From Commensalibacter melissae (lineage in GTDB: Bacteria; Pseudomonadota; Alphaproteobacteria; Acetobacterales; Acetobacteraceae), in assembly GCF_009734185.1 (NCBI RefSeq), contig NZ_CP046393.1, positions 1,170,501-1,234,500 of the forward strand: a DNA stretch of 64,000 nucleotides, given 5' to 3'. The translations under genes and the position numbers were made by a program. The notes beneath the pieces are model-generated. The model did not search any database. It was not told the DNA's origin and saw nothing but the letters and a program-made list of their open reading frames with translations. The stretch's first letter is position 1, and every line of letters begins with the position of its first letter. Below, one piece after another: positions 34,209 to 44,866 of this stretch.

Positions 34209-36692
34209 TTAAAACTGTTGTCCAAAACCAAACCTTAATAGTTGTACCCGGTCACGTCTCTGTTTGACAATAGGTATACCAACATCAACATTCAACATAC
34301 CGAAAGGACTTTTCCATGAGATACCAGCACCAGTACTTACACGCGGTGTCATTGAATTTCCCCAAATCGGTGTATAACGATCTCCATCAGTTGCTTTATT
34401 GGTATAACGACGTTTAACACGCATTCCTCCCAAAGCACCCATATCCACAAAATAACGACCCATTAAACCCAGATCACGTGAAGCGGGCATGGGAAAATTA
34501 ACTTGTGCTGAAGCCGTGTACATGAAACGACCTCCCAGAAAATCTTCCTCACCATGGGATTTACCCTCAACCACATGACTGATTGGATGCGTTCTTGGTC
34601 CAACTCCACCATCATAGAAACCACGCAAATTGTTACCACCAAGATAAAAGTTATCAATAACGCTTCTATGACTATGTCCTGAAATATCGCTTATATAGCC
34701 TGCACCACCACTGATACTCAATGTCCAATCACGATTACCGGTAAAATCATCCAGGGGGAAATACTGGGCAGCATCAATTTTACCTCGAACATATTTCGTG
34801 TCACCACCGACACCAGCAAAATCTCCACCCAGGCGAACCAAGGTTCCACTGTGAGGATTCATTCTCGAATCTCTCGTGTCATAAGTAATCGTCGTACCAA
34901 TTTGCGACAAGAATGAATAACCTTTTTGATCAAGAATATAGAAAGATGAGTGGCTCCAAATATCATGAACCCTTCTTTCCATAATCGAATATGTCCATTG
35001 CTGTGACAGTACGTTATTAAATGCGTATCCGATACGAAAAGTTGCACCATATCTGTTTTCGGCATAATTCTGATAAGTCTGATAATTATTTTCAAGATAG
35101 AATATATCAATTCCCGCGACCATATTTTTTCCCAGAAAATATGGATCTGTTATCGAAAAATCAGCTTGTCGAGCATAATAGGCCATTGTACCGTTAATTC
35201 CCGCATCAACCCCTGTTCCAAGGAAATTACGCTGCCTTAACCCTATATTTCCCAACACACCGGAATCCGTGGAATATCCTCCCCCTAGTGAGAATTCACC
35301 TGTTGGTTTTTCCTGAACATTTACAGAAACCATTCGTTTATCAGGAGCGGAACCTTTACTTTTTTCTACTTTGACAGTTTTGAAATATCCCAAATCCTCA
35401 ACTGATTGCTTTATATATTTCTCGGTTGTATCAGTAAAAGGATCATTTTCAGCTATAGGCAACTCACGACGAATAACCTTATCCTGAGTCACCGTATTAC
35501 CGTTAATGTCTATTCTCTCAACATAAACCCTCGGCCCTTCCATAACATCAAAAAGCAGATCAACAATCTTTTTTTCCGGGTTACGCGCAATTTCGGGTCT
35601 TACCACGGCAAAGGGATGTCCCTGTGACTGCAATGTTTCCTGAATATCTTTAGCTAAATCATCAATTTCCTTACCATCATAGATTTGCCCTTTACGTATT
35701 GGAATCATCCGTTGAACTTTTTCAGCTGTCACATTTTCAACATTTGATCGGGCATCAACCTTACCCAGGCGATATTGAGGACCCTCTTCCATTGTATAGG
35801 TAATGTAAAAAGATTTATGGTCAGGTGATAATTCACCTGTAGCATTAATCATTTTGAAATCGACATAACCGTTACGTAAATAAAATCTTCGAATCAATTC
35901 CGCATCATAACGGACTCGTTCAGGATTATACTGATCGGAAGAGGAAAAGAATCGATACCACGCAGCTTCTTTTGAAGAGGTTACCTGACTTAAGCGTGCC
36001 TCACTGAATGCATGGTTACCAACAAAAGTAAGTTTTTTTATTAAAGTTTTAGGACCCTCATCAATTCTAAAAACAACATCAATACGATTATGAGACAGAT
36101 TGATAATTTGTGGCGTAACAGTTACTGAATAACGTCCTTTTGCTCCATACATGGCAAGGATACGCTGACGATCAGAAGCAATCAGTGAAGGGGAATAAAC
36201 AGAACGCGCCCTCAAGGAAGTGTATTTCTGAATATCCGTATCCTTGAGTTTGGAATTACCCTCATAAGCAACACGATTGATAATCGGATTCTCTATAACC
36301 TTGATTTGTAACGTACTGCCGGAACGATGCAGGCTTATATCTTTGAATAAACCTGTGGCATAAAGTGTTTTTAAAGAACGATCCAATAAATCCTTATTAA
36401 ATGGATCACCTGGTTGGGCCAGCATATAAGAAAGAACTGTCGGGGTTTCAACTCGATCATTTCCATATACTTCAATTGATTGGATAATACCGCCCTGTTT
36501 CGTTACTTGATTATCAACAGAACGCTTTTTATTACGGGATTTTTTTATAGAACTTCGACGATAATCCGCTTTTTTATGATGAGATGCATAAGAAGTTTTA
36601 CTTGTTGTTTGAGCATGTAACGATACGCACATAAAAGGAAATATGCATACAGAAGCAAACAACGCCGAACGTTTACCGGACAAATCAGCCAC
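34209..36692 (-). CDS. bamA: Outer membrane protein assembly factor BamA
   Basis: BamA is the essential Omp85 insertase for outer-membrane beta-barrels. The 827-residue protein has a signal peptide ending at LHAQ, a basic linker, five POTRA domains (about 70-460) and a 16-strand barrel ending in Phe (FGFGQQF), with the conserved YLGGNNLRGF loop 6 VRGF-like motif. GTG 36692 is the furthest start; a TTG nine bases further in has an AAAGGGTGG at better spacing. It lies between rseP and ompH, as usual. Confidence 0.97.
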   Translation of the reverse strand: MADLSGKRSALFASVCIFPFMCVSLHAQTTSKTSYASHHKKADYRRSSIKKSRNKKRSVDNQVTKQGGIIQSIEVYGNDRVETPTVLSYMLAQPGDPFNKDLLDRSLKTLYATGLFKDISLHRSGSTLQIKVIENPIINRVAYEGNSKLKDTDIQKYTSLRARSVYSPSLIASDRQRILAMYGAKGRYSVTVTPQIINLSHNRIDVVFRIDEGPKTLIKKLTFVGNHAFSEARLSQVTSSKEAAWYRFFSSSDQYNPERVRYDAELIRRFYLRNGYVDFKMINATGELSPDHKSFYITYTMEEGPQYRLGKVDARSNVENVTAEKVQRMIPIRKGQIYDGKEIDDLAKDIQETLQSQGHPFAVVRPEIARNPEKKIVDLLFDVMEGPRVYVERIDINGNTVTQDKVIRRELPIAENDPFTDTTEKYIKQSVEDLGYFKTVKVEKSKGSAPDKRMVSVNVQEKPTGEFSLGGGYSTDSGVLGNIGLRQRNFLGTGVDAGINGTMAYYARQADFSITDPYFLGKNMVAGIDIFYLENNYQTYQNYAENRYGATFRIGYAFNNVLSQQWTYSIMERRVHDIWSHSSFYILDQKGYSFLSQIGTTITYDTRDSRMNPHSGTLVRLGGDFAGVGGDTKYVRGKIDAAQYFPLDDFTGNRDWTLSISGGAGYISDISGHSHRSVIDNFYLGGNNLRGFYDGGVGPRTHPISHVVEGKSHGEEDFLGGRFMYTASAQVNFPMPASRDLGLMGRYFVDMGALGGMRVKRRYTNKATDGDRYTPIWGNSMTPRVSTGAGISWKSPFGMLNVDVGIPIVKQRRDRVQLLRFGFGQQF

Positions 36693-36831
36693 CCTTTATT
36701 ACCAAAACAAATCCATTCAATTCAATATCACAAGAAATACAACAATTAAATCAAATTTTATTTCTTAAACTAAAGGGGTAACGATTTTTAATCCTTTTTA
36801 CAAGTTTTTGATTACAGAAATTGAATAGAAT

Positions 36832-37938
36832 TTATTTACTGTGGCTTGTAAACCAGCTTATCAAACCCAATTGTGATATATCGTTATATGTTGAAAATAA
36901 AAAAAGCAACAAAATCAATCCGAAACCGATTTGAAATGCCCATACCTGAATTTTTTTATGAACAGGTTTACGACATACAGCTTCAATAACATAAAATAAT
37001 AACCGTCCTCCATCCAACATTGGAATCGGAAACAAATTTATAAGGCCTAAATTAATGGATAAAACTGCCATCATTAAGATTAATTGATCAAAACCTTTTT
37101 CTGCAACTTGACCAGAAATCTGGGCTATTTTTATTGGTCCGCCCAGTTCACTCAAGGAACGTTGTCTGGTAACCATCTGCCCTAGTCCAATAACAGTGTC
37201 AGCGGTTATATTCCATGTTTCACGGAATGCATACACGACAGAATCTTCGATTGACAATCGATGTTTTTCAACAAAAATTCTGCCCATGACAATTCCCAAC
37301 TGCCCTATTGATTTATGGTCAATTAATTTTGAACTAATTGTGATCGGCAATGAAACTTCCTTACCTTCTCTCTTCACAATCACCGTTGTCGTCATTCCCG
37401 GATGCTTTTTCGCAAATAAAGCCAGGGATTGAGCATCAGGATTTTTATATTTGTCAATTTGAATAATTATATCATGAGGCTTCATACCAGCTTGACTGGC
37501 AGCACTATTGGGAACAATATTTTCCACCACTGGTTTAATAAAAGGTTTACCTGAAATTGCGAATACACCGGCAAACAGGATCACGGCTAAAACAAAATTA
37601 AAAAAAGGTCCTGCAAAAATAACGATTGAACGATCCAATACAGATTTTGCATGAAATGTCCTCCCCGGAATCCAATTTGCTTTTTGTTCATCCGTGGCAT
37701 CTTCCGGATCTTCAAATCCATGCGGTTTTACGTAACCACCCAACGGAATAGGACATAACCGCCATTCGGTTCCAACTTTATCACGCCATTTATATAGCGG
37801 CTTGCCAAAACCAATTGAAAATACGTCGACATGAACCCCACGCCAACGTGCAGCCAAATAATGACCAAGTTCATGAATGAATACAAGCACTCCTAATACA
37901 AATATGAAAGAGATAATTGTTACTATAAACGCATGCAT
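36832..37938 (-). CDS. rseP: Site-2 intramembrane zinc protease RseP
   Basis: RseP cleaves membrane-anchored regulators and remnant signal peptides. The 368-residue protein carries HELGH in the first helix (residues ~21-25), one periplasmic PDZ domain (about 125-215, from KPVVENIVPNSAASQAGM), and the second active-site motif PIPMLDGGRL. With one PDZ it resembles alphaproteobacterial MmpA-type enzymes rather than E. coli RseP with two. It sits between dxr and bamA. Confidence 0.96.
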   Translation of the reverse strand: MHAFIVTIISFIFVLGVLVFIHELGHYLAARWRGVHVDVFSIGFGKPLYKWRDKVGTEWRLCPIPLGGYVKPHGFEDPEDATDEQKANWIPGRTFHAKSVLDRSIVIFAGPFFNFVLAVILFAGVFAISGKPFIKPVVENIVPNSAASQAGMKPHDIIIQIDKYKNPDAQSLALFAKKHPGMTTTVIVKREGKEVSLPITISSKLIDHKSIGQLGIVMGRIFVEKHRLSIEDSVVYAFRETWNITADTVIGLGQMVTRQRSLSELGGPIKIAQISGQVAEKGFDQLILMMAVLSINLGLINLFPIPMLDGGRLLFYVIEAVCRKPVHKKIQVWAFQIGFGLILLLFLFSTYNDISQLGLISWFTSHSK

Positions 37939-37963
37939 CCAGTCTTACCCTATATTTCTTAGA

Positions 37964-39121
37964 TTAGTTATTGTAATTGTTCAGCCACTCTTTTGCGCAA
38001 CGTCGAGCTTCCATATCCCAATGCAACACATCTTCTAGTGAATTCGCCGTCGGTGCACCAAGTTTTTGCATGACGGTTTCAACTAGAGCCGCTATATGGA
38101 GAAAACGAATTTTTTCATGAAGAAATGCATCAACTGCCACTTCATTGGCTGCTGATAGAATGGTTGGCGCACATTTACCAGCTTTCAAGGATTCACGTGC
38201 CAATCTTAAAGCTGGAAATCTTACTTCGTCAGGTGCTTCAAAATCCAACTTTCCTGCCTTGGCAAGATTCAATCGTTCAACATTTGAATACATTCTCTTT
38301 GGCCATGCCAGAGTATGAGCAATTGGAATTCTCATATCTGGAGAACCAAGTTGTGCCAAGATACTTCCATCTTCATATTGTACCATACTGTGTACAATGG
38401 ATTGGGGGTGGATTAAAACATCAATTTTATTCTCGCTTACAGAAAACAACCTAGCCGCCTCAATAATTTCCAACCCTTTATTAAACATTGTTGCTGAATC
38501 AATGGTAATCTTGGCACCCATCGTCCATGTCGGATGTTTTAATGCCTGATCTAGTGAAACATTTTTCATCTCTTCAAGGGAAAATTTTCGAAATGGCCCA
38601 CCAGAGGCAGTAAGAATAATTTTTTCAATTGCATTATATTGTTTGTCCGCCATTGACTGAAAAACAGCATTATGCTCGGAATCAACAGGAAGTAATGTCG
38701 CGCCAGCCTCTTTCACGGCCTTTAACATCACATCTCCAGCTGAAACCAAGGCCTCTTTGTTAGCCAAGGCAACATAATGACCGTTTTTAACGGCAGCCAA
38801 AGTTGGTTCCAAGCCAATGGCACCAGTAATAGCCGCCATTGTCCAATCTACGGGAATAGCTGCCGCTTCCAATACAGCTTGGCGCCCCCCCATTACTTTT
38901 ACAGGGAAAGAATTCAGCAATTCTTTCAATTCTGGTAAAAATTGATCATCTGCAATAACAGCATATTCAGCATTAAGCTTAATTGCCTGTTCAGCAAGTC
39001 TTTTAAAATTCTTGCCTCCAATCAAGGCAACCGTTTTGAACGCCTGAGGATCTTGCAACAAGAGATCAACTGTCGAACACCCAATACTTCCTGTACAACC
39101 CAATATTGAAACCGTCTTCAT
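37964..39121 (-). CDS. dxr: 1-deoxy-D-xylulose 5-phosphate reductoisomerase
   Basis: Dxr makes MEP, the committed intermediate of the non-mevalonate isoprenoid pathway. The 385-residue protein has the NADPH motif GCTGSIGCSTVDLL (residues 8-21), ALANKEALVSAG, and the metal and substrate region DSEHNAVFQ and TASGGPFR. It feeds the isoprenoid used by UppS encoded two genes upstream. Confidence 0.97.
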   Translation of the reverse strand: MKTVSILGCTGSIGCSTVDLLLQDPQAFKTVALIGGKNFKRLAEQAIKLNAEYAVIADDQFLPELKELLNSFPVKVMGGRQAVLEAAAIPVDWTMAAITGAIGLEPTLAAVKNGHYVALANKEALVSAGDVMLKAVKEAGATLLPVDSEHNAVFQSMADKQYNAIEKIILTASGGPFRKFSLEEMKNVSLDQALKHPTWTMGAKITIDSATMFNKGLEIIEAARLFSVSENKIDVLIHPQSIVHSMVQYEDGSILAQLGSPDMRIPIAHTLAWPKRMYSNVERLNLAKAGKLDFEAPDEVRFPALRLARESLKAGKCAPTILSAANEVAVDAFLHEKIRFLHIAALVETVMQKLGAPTANSLEDVLHWDMEARRCAKEWLNNYNN

Positions 39122-39165
39122 TTCCTAAAATCCTCTTCATGTCCAAAACCAGAATGCTCCCTTTA

Positions 39166-40044
39166 TTATTTAAACAAATATAAAGGTATATTAGGTTTTA
39201 TATTAAATATTAATTGATTATTAGCTAGTAATCCACCATTCCATTTGACACCCTCTATTTCAGATGGCAGGAAAAAAGTAAGAAGAGCGACCAAAATTGA
39301 TACTGTCAACAAAGCATCGCAACGATCCAGAACCCCCCCATGTCCGGGAATGATTTTCCCTGAATCTTTAACACCTAAAATACGTTTAAGTTTACTTTCA
39401 AGCAAATCACCAATTTGCGCCATAATACCGATAAGAACACTCAAGACACATCCGATAAGATAGGAATGTTCAATTCCTTGATTCAAATATCCAATGATAC
39501 AGGCACCGACGCAGCCAGCACCAATCAATCCACCTATAGCCCCTGACCAGGTTTTGCCAGGAGAGACAGAAGGAATAAGTTTGGGACCACCAACAAGTTT
39601 TCCAACAAGATAAGCACAACTGTCACTTGCAATAACAACCGAAACAATCCAGATGATCATCCAAGTTTGAAAGCCTGTCATAAACCGTAGCCACAATAAA
39701 GATAAACCAGCGCCACCGATAATCACTGATCCCAACCATAATTGTGGTCCAAAGATAAAGGCAAATCCCAATATGATATAAAGCGATTGTGTCCACATCC
39801 CTTCAAGGGCGGCGCAATAGGCTATAACAGGCCAAAATAAAAACAGGCACCCCTTAAAATTTTTATAACTAATTTTAAAAAGATTTTCCCATTCATATAC
39901 CATTACGATACTTATAATGGAAATCATACCGATGTAATACCATTCACCCCATACAATACAAATCAAAGCAACAGGAACAATAATCACTGCAGAAACAATT
40001 CGTACAGGCAAATCCTGCCAAGAAGCTTGCTGATTATTATTCAC
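39166..40044 (-). CDS. cdsA: Phosphatidate cytidylyltransferase
   Basis: CdsA makes CDP-diacylglycerol, the precursor of all membrane phospholipids. The 292-residue polytopic protein has about seven hydrophobic helices and the family signature VSPGKTWSGAIGG and KDSGKIIPGHGGVLDRCDAL near the C-terminus. The 5' end overlaps the uppS stop by eight bases. Confidence 0.96.
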   Translation of the reverse strand: MNNNQQASWQDLPVRIVSAVIIVPVALICIVWGEWYYIGMISIISIVMVYEWENLFKISYKNFKGCLFLFWPVIAYCAALEGMWTQSLYIILGFAFIFGPQLWLGSVIIGGAGLSLLWLRFMTGFQTWMIIWIVSVVIASDSCAYLVGKLVGGPKLIPSVSPGKTWSGAIGGLIGAGCVGACIIGYLNQGIEHSYLIGCVLSVLIGIMAQIGDLLESKLKRILGVKDSGKIIPGHGGVLDRCDALLTVSILVALLTFFLPSEIEGVKWNGGLLANNQLIFNIKPNIPLYLFK

Positions 40045-40810
40045 TATCTTCTAATCCCGGTCTGGCACCAAAACGTCGTTCCCGACGAATATAAATATCT
40101 ATAACCCTATCAAAATCCTCTTTGTCAAAATCTGGCCAAAGCGTATCAATGAAAATTAATTCAGCATAAGCGGCCTGCCATAAAAGAAAATTCGATAATC
40201 TGCTTTCACCACTTGTTCGTAAAATAAGATCTGGATCTGGTATATCTGCCGTAAAAAGATATGATGCAAATAAATCTTCTGTTATGTCCCGTGAATCAAG
40301 CAACTTATCAACCCGATCCTGACAAATTCTTTTAACTGCCTGAATAACCTCTCCTCTCCCTCCATAGGAAAGAGCCAAAGTCAGGACAAGCGCATCATTA
40401 TTCTTTGTCAAATATTCCACTGCATGCAAATCGTTTTGAAGATTTTGGTCAAAACGTGTAATATCACCGATTATACGAATACGAATATTCTGCTTATGAA
40501 GCTTTTTAACTTCGCTTTTAAGGTAAAATTTCAAAAGTCCGGTTAAATCTGATACTTCCTCTGGTGTTCTTTGCCAATTTTCAGAAGAAAACGCATAAAG
40601 AGTCAACCATTTTATCTGTTTTTCAATAGCAAATTCAATACTGCGTTTGACCGCCTGTGCACCTGCACGATGTCCGGCAATTCTCGGCAACCCTCTTGCA
40701 GTTGCCCAACGACTGTTGCCATCCATAATGATCGCAACATGTTGGGGTATTTCACAATCATCCATTGTTGATGATATTTTGACATTATCATGAACAGTAG
40801 GTAAAACCAT
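40037..40810 (-). CDS. uppS: Undecaprenyl diphosphate synthase
   Basis: UppS extends farnesyl diphosphate to the C55 carrier lipid for peptidoglycan and LPS. The 257-residue protein has the catalytic HVAIIMDGNSRWA (Asp at ~29), the GHRAGAQAVKRSIE motif, YAFSSENWQR, and the C-terminal DLILRTSGESRLSNFLLWQ and YAELIFID. It lies 25 bases downstream of frr. Confidence 0.97.
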   Translation of the reverse strand: MVLPTVHDNVKISSTMDDCEIPQHVAIIMDGNSRWATARGLPRIAGHRAGAQAVKRSIEFAIEKQIKWLTLYAFSSENWQRTPEEVSDLTGLLKFYLKSEVKKLHKQNIRIRIIGDITRFDQNLQNDLHAVEYLTKNNDALVLTLALSYGGRGEVIQAVKRICQDRVDKLLDSRDITEDLFASYLFTADIPDPDLILRTSGESRLSNFLLWQAAYAELIFIDTLWPDFDKEDFDRVIDIYIRRERRFGARPGLEDSE

Positions 40811-40835
40811 TAATTATCAACCTGATGTTTATGAT

Positions 40836-41402
40836 CTATACCTGTTTAATGTCACGTTCTTTTTCAGCAAAAACCTCATCAATTTTATTGACATACTGAT
40901 CAGTTATTTTCTGAATTTCATCAGACCAATCTTTTACATCATCTTGGCTGATTTCACCTTTTTTTTCAGCAGCTTTGGTTTTGTCCATTCCATCACGACG
41001 AACACCCCTCACCGCAATTTTTGCATTTTCAGCATACCGACTTGCAGCCTTAACCATTTCATTACGTCGCTCTTCAGTCAACTGTGGAATAGGCACTCTA
41101 ATTAATTGCCCGTCAGGAATAGGATTTAATCCCAACCCACTTTCCCTTATCGCCTTGTCTACAGCGGATACTAACGTCTTGTCCCATATTTGAACAGATA
41201 ACATTCGTGATTCTGGCGCTGTAATGGAAGCGACCTGAGTAATTGGTGTAATGCTTCCATAAGCATCAACGCGAATAGGCTCCAGCAAGGCCGGAGTTGC
41301 ACGTCCCGAACGCAACCCTGCCAGATCATGCTTAAAAGATTCAATAGCGCTCTGCATACGTCGTGTCAGATCCTGCTTTAAACTATTAATATCATCAACC
41401 AC
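40836..41402 (-). CDS. frr: Ribosome recycling factor
   Basis: RRF splits post-termination ribosomes together with EF-G. The 188-residue, tRNA-shaped protein matches the family from [26 protein letters not shown] to the C-terminal [14 protein letters not shown], with the [14 protein letters not shown] hinge. The start is GTG 41402 with AAAGGTG close upstream. It follows pyrH by 41 bases. Confidence 0.97.
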   Translation of the reverse strand: MVDDINSLKQDLTRRMQSAIESFKHDLAGLRSGRATPALLEPIRVDAYGSITPITQVASITAPESRMLSVQIWDKTLVSAVDKAIRESGLGLNPIPDGQLIRVPIPQLTEERRNEMVKAASRYAENAKIAVRGVRRDGMDKTKAAEKKGEISQDDVKDWSDEIQKITDQYVNKIDEVFAEKERDIKQV

Positions 41403-41443
41403 ATCAACACCTTTAAAATTATTAAGATTATTTAATTTATCTT

Positions 41444-42187
41444 TTACTTATGATTTGAAGAAGAAGCAACCACTCTGGTACAAACACCATTCCCCAATAA
41501 CACATTTTCAAAATTGCCTTCTTTGTGTACATTAAACACTATCATTGGCAACTTATTATCCTGAGCCAGACTGAAAGCCGTCGCATCCATGATATTTAAT
41601 TCCTTGATGAGAGCCTCAGAATAGGTGATTGTATCATATCTTTTGGCATCAGGATTGTTCTTGGGGTCGCTATCATAGACACCGTCAACCTGTGTCCCTT
41701 TCAGCATAATATCACATCCCATCTCTATGGCTCGCAACGCTGCGGCTGTATCCGTAGTAAAATAGGGATTTCCCGTACCCGCCGCAAAAATAACCACCCG
41801 TCCCTGTTTTATATGTGAAATGGCCTTGTTTCTTACATAATTTTCTGCAATCTGAGGAATATCAATCGCCGACATGATACAGCTTTCAATATGATGCTGT
41901 TCCAAAACATTATGCAAAACAATTGCGTTAATCACTGTAGCCAGCATTCCAGCATAATCACCATGAACACGATCTATTCCCTTGGAGGCTGCAGTCATGC
42001 CACGAAAAATATTGCCACCACCGATTACCAAACAAACTTCCACACCAGACTTAACAACATTGGCGATATCGCTTACAATAGCGTTTGCAACTTTTGGATC
42101 GATACCATAACTACCTTCACCCAGTAAAGCCTCACCTGAAATTTTCAATAAAACTCGTTTAGGAACAATTTTTTCTGAAGAAACCAT
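41444..42187 (-). CDS. pyrH: Uridylate kinase
   Basis: PyrH phosphorylates UMP to UDP as a hexamer. The 247-residue amino-acid-kinase fold has the ATP-binding [12 protein letters not shown], the glycine-rich [12 protein letters not shown] and the UMP region [20 protein letters not shown]. In many bacteria rpsB and tsf lie directly upstream of pyrH; here era is next, 115 bases away. Confidence 0.97.
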   Translation of the reverse strand: MVSSEKIVPKRVLLKISGEALLGEGSYGIDPKVANAIVSDIANVVKSGVEVCLVIGGGNIFRGMTAASKGIDRVHGDYAGMLATVINAIVLHNVLEQHHIESCIMSAIDIPQIAENYVRNKAISHIKQGRVVIFAAGTGNPYFTTDTAAALRAIEMGCDIMLKGTQVDGVYDSDPKNNPDAKRYDTITYSEALIKELNIMDATAFSLAQDNKLPMIVFNVHKEGNFENVLLGNGVCTRVVASSSNHK

Positions 42188-42302
42188 TATAAATTCACAT
42201 TGTAAATAAAGTTTTTTTTAAGTGGTTAAAGATATTATATCAGCCATTAAAATTTTGAAAGAATGAAAATAAATTTTAATTGATTAACAAACAATGCTTA
42301 CC

Positions 42303-43187
42303 CTATGAAAGATCAAGCCCTATGGCTTTTAATCGATTATTTTCACTATCCCAATTCTTTCTTTCCTTAACTGTTAAAAAAACGTGACATGGCCGTTCCA
42401 ATAAACGAGAAAGTTCTTTTCGGGCCCGTTCACCGATCATTCGTATTTTTTGTCCTTGATGCCCAATTATAATCGCTTTGTGATTGGGTTTAGAGACATA
42501 TATTACCAAATCAACCCGTATTGAATGATCAGATTTTTCTTTGAAACTTTCTGTTTCAACGGTTATTGCATAAGGAATTTCTTCATGAGTCTTCATAAAA
42601 ATTTGTTCACGTACCAACTCGGCAGCAAGCAACCGGTCTGGCAAATTGGTCAAATCATCATCTGGATATAGCCATGGCCCTTCAGGAACCTCTTTTGCCA
42701 GTGCTTCCATTAAATCATTTACACCATTCCCCTTTTTCGCACTCACCATAAAACTACGTTCTATTGAAAGTAAACTATTAACCTGATCTGCAAGAGGCAA
42801 CAGTTTCTGGGGGATAATTTTATCAATTTTATTTAATACCAACCAAATACGGCGGCTAGTTTCCTTCAATTTTTGAATTATATGGTTAATCTCTTCATTT
42901 AATCCATTATGTGCATCCAGAATAAAAAGGGTTATATCTGAATCCACCGCACCGGTCCAGGCATTTGAAACCATCAATTCGTCCAGACGTCTCTTAGGCT
43001 TAAATATACCTGGTGTATCGACCAAAAGAATTTGAGATTGCTGATGCATAACAATTCCCAATATCCTCATTCTTGTTGTTTGTGCCTTGGGGCTGACAAT
43101 TGACAATTTCGCCCCTACCATTTGATTTAACAAAGTTGATTTACCAGCATTTGGCGCGCCTATTAATGCAACAAAACCGCAACGCAT
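42303..43187 (-). CDS. era: GTPase Era
   Basis: Era binds 16S rRNA near its 3' end and checks small-subunit assembly. The 294-residue protein has G1 GAPNAGKST, G3 DTPGIF, G4 NKID and a C-terminal KH domain (about 205-290, with IIGHQGQKIRMIGERARKEL). ATG 43187 overlaps the rnc stop (TGATG); an adjacent GTG at 43190 is the alternative. The rnc-era pair is universal in this group. Confidence 0.97.
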   Translation of the reverse strand: MRCGFVALIGAPNAGKSTLLNQMVGAKLSIVSPKAQTTRMRILGIVMHQQSQILLVDTPGIFKPKRRLDELMVSNAWTGAVDSDITLFILDAHNGLNEEINHIIQKLKETSRRIWLVLNKIDKIIPQKLLPLADQVNSLLSIERSFMVSAKKGNGVNDLMEALAKEVPEGPWLYPDDDLTNLPDRLLAAELVREQIFMKTHEEIPYAITVETESFKEKSDHSIRVDLVIYVSKPNHKAIIIGHQGQKIRMIGERARKELSRLLERPCHVFLTVKERKNWDSENNRLKAIGLDLS

Positions 43188-43939
43188 CACTTATTACCCT
43201 GTCTCTTGATTTTATTAACCTTATTTAGTTTGCCCAGCAAATCCTTGGCTGCCGCACTCTGTGCACTTCTTTTGCTTCCCCCTTTACCTTGTCCCTCCAT
43301 ATTTTGTGCCTTGACGTTTATAATAAATACAGGCGTATGGGACGGACCCTCCTGGGAAACCAATTCATATACTGGTAAAGGCAATCCTCTTGTCAACAGC
43401 CATTCTTGCAATGCTGTTTTTGAATCTTTGGGAGGCAGCGCCTGCGCTTTCATAATATCAACCCATAATTTACGGACGAATTTTCTGACAGGTTCAAGTC
43501 CTCCATCAAGATACATCGCCCCCAAAATAGCCTCTACAGCATCAGCCAGAACACTTTCGGTATAATTGACCCCGGCTTTTTCTTCATGTGACGCAACATG
43601 AATACTGTTATGAATTTCAAGTTTTGATGCTATTTTTGCCAAAACTGTTTTGGACACAAGATTGGCATGACGAGGTCCAAGATCACCTTCCTGCTCATCC
43701 GGAAAACGTTCCAATAACCATTCCGCCATCACCAATCCTAAAACACGGTCACCAATAAACTCCAACCGTTCATTTGACCGGGCTCTTTTCCTTTTTTTAT
43801 GTGCATATTTTTGCTCATACACTGCGGAACGATGGGTTAAAGCCTTTCGGAACAATGACTTTTTTACAAATTCATATCCCAGTTTATTTTCAAGTTCTTT
43901 TTCAGAAGAATTCAGGGAGTTAATAGTTATTTTTGTCAT
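43187..43939 (-). CDS. rnc: Ribonuclease III
   Basis: RNase III cuts double-stranded RNA, including the pre-rRNA. The 250-residue protein has the signature NERLEFIGDRVLGLVMAEWL, the second acidic cluster around DAVEAILGAMYLDGG, and a C-terminal double-stranded-RNA-binding domain ending in GGSKRSAQSAAAKDLL. It overlaps lepB by four bases and era by one. Confidence 0.97.
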   Translation of the reverse strand: MTKITINSLNSSEKELENKLGYEFVKKSLFRKALTHRSAVYEQKYAHKKRKRARSNERLEFIGDRVLGLVMAEWLLERFPDEQEGDLGPRHANLVSKTVLAKIASKLEIHNSIHVASHEEKAGVNYTESVLADAVEAILGAMYLDGGLEPVRKFVRKLWVDIMKAQALPPKDSKTALQEWLLTRGLPLPVYELVSQEGPSHTPVFIINVKAQNMEGQGKGGSKRSAQSAAAKDLLGKLNKVNKIKRQGNK

Positions 43940-44796
43940 TTTACCGCTTTAAACAATCTATCCCAACGTATTTCAACTGGCCAATACCAAAATTGCCAAA
44001 CTGGATGCTGACTATCATAAGAATAAAAAATAAACTGCACTTTCCCGATTAAGTGATCAATTGGGACATATCCAAGATAATCTGGCGAATTAGGATCTGT
44101 GAATCGACTGTCCGCACTATGTTCACGATTATCACCCATAGCGAAAAAATGTCCCTGAGGCACCTTGTAGAGAACAGTATTATTTACGTTTAATTCCCCA
44201 TTCCATAAATAGGGAGATTGTTCATATTCATCAAAATCTTTTTGCAGAATATCGTGTTTAACAATTTTACTATTGGCTGGTAGGAATTCAGTAAATCGAT
44301 GATCCACTTCAACAGGAACAGAAGAATTCTCTTTATAGTGATATTTTCCTCTAAATTGACGTTCAACGGCCTTGCCATTTACGTATAAAACACTATTTTT
44401 TACCTGAACAGTATCTCCCGGTAAACCGATAATTCTTTTTACGTAGTAATCGTAGGGAGGCTTAGTACTTCTAAAAACAGCTACATCTCCTCTTTTCGGA
44501 GCTTTATACCATAGCCTGCCTTTAAGATCCGGATGATAGAAAGGTAAGGAATAGCGAGAATACCCATAACTGTATTTACTAACAAAAATATAATCCCCAA
44601 CCAAAAGGGTCGGGATCATAGAACCAGATGGGATATTGCAGGGCTCGAATAGTAAAATGCGTATAACAAGAATAATAAGACCACCCCAAAAGATAGTAAA
44701 AATCAATTCCTTGATCTGATGCCATATTGAAACATGTTTTTCATTATTTCCTGTATCTTTTACAGGTTTATTTATCTTATCCTGATTATTTTCCAT
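43936..44796 (-). CDS. lepB: Signal peptidase I
   Basis: LepB removes signal peptides from exported proteins at the outer face of the inner membrane. The 286-residue protein has one membrane helix (about 31-48), catalytic Ser59 in PSGSM and general base Lys120 in YYVKRIIGLPGD, and the GDNREHSADSR motif. The cytoplasmic N-terminus is short. The gene belongs to the rsh-acpS-lepB-rnc-era run and overlaps rnc. Confidence 0.97.
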   Translation of the reverse strand: MENNQDKINKPVKDTGNNEKHVSIWHQIKELIFTIFWGGLIILVIRILLFEPCNIPSGSMIPTLLVGDYIFVSKYSYGYSRYSLPFYHPDLKGRLWYKAPKRGDVAVFRSTKPPYDYYVKRIIGLPGDTVQVKNSVLYVNGKAVERQFRGKYHYKENSSVPVEVDHRFTEFLPANSKIVKHDILQKDFDEYEQSPYLWNGELNVNNTVLYKVPQGHFFAMGDNREHSADSRFTDPNSPDYLGYVPIDHLIGKVQFIFYSYDSQHPVWQFWYWPVEIRWDRLFKAVK

Positions 44797-44866
44797 ATAA
44801 ACATTCTATCTTGTTAAATTCCTGATTAGGTGCCCGATTTAGATGCGGTATTTCAAAGTTTCACGA

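Noticed and set aside
43206-43565. 119-residue plus-strand frame inside rnc
   Set aside because: Antisense to RNase III with leucine/serine-rich composition that follows from the reverse complement of the real codons.
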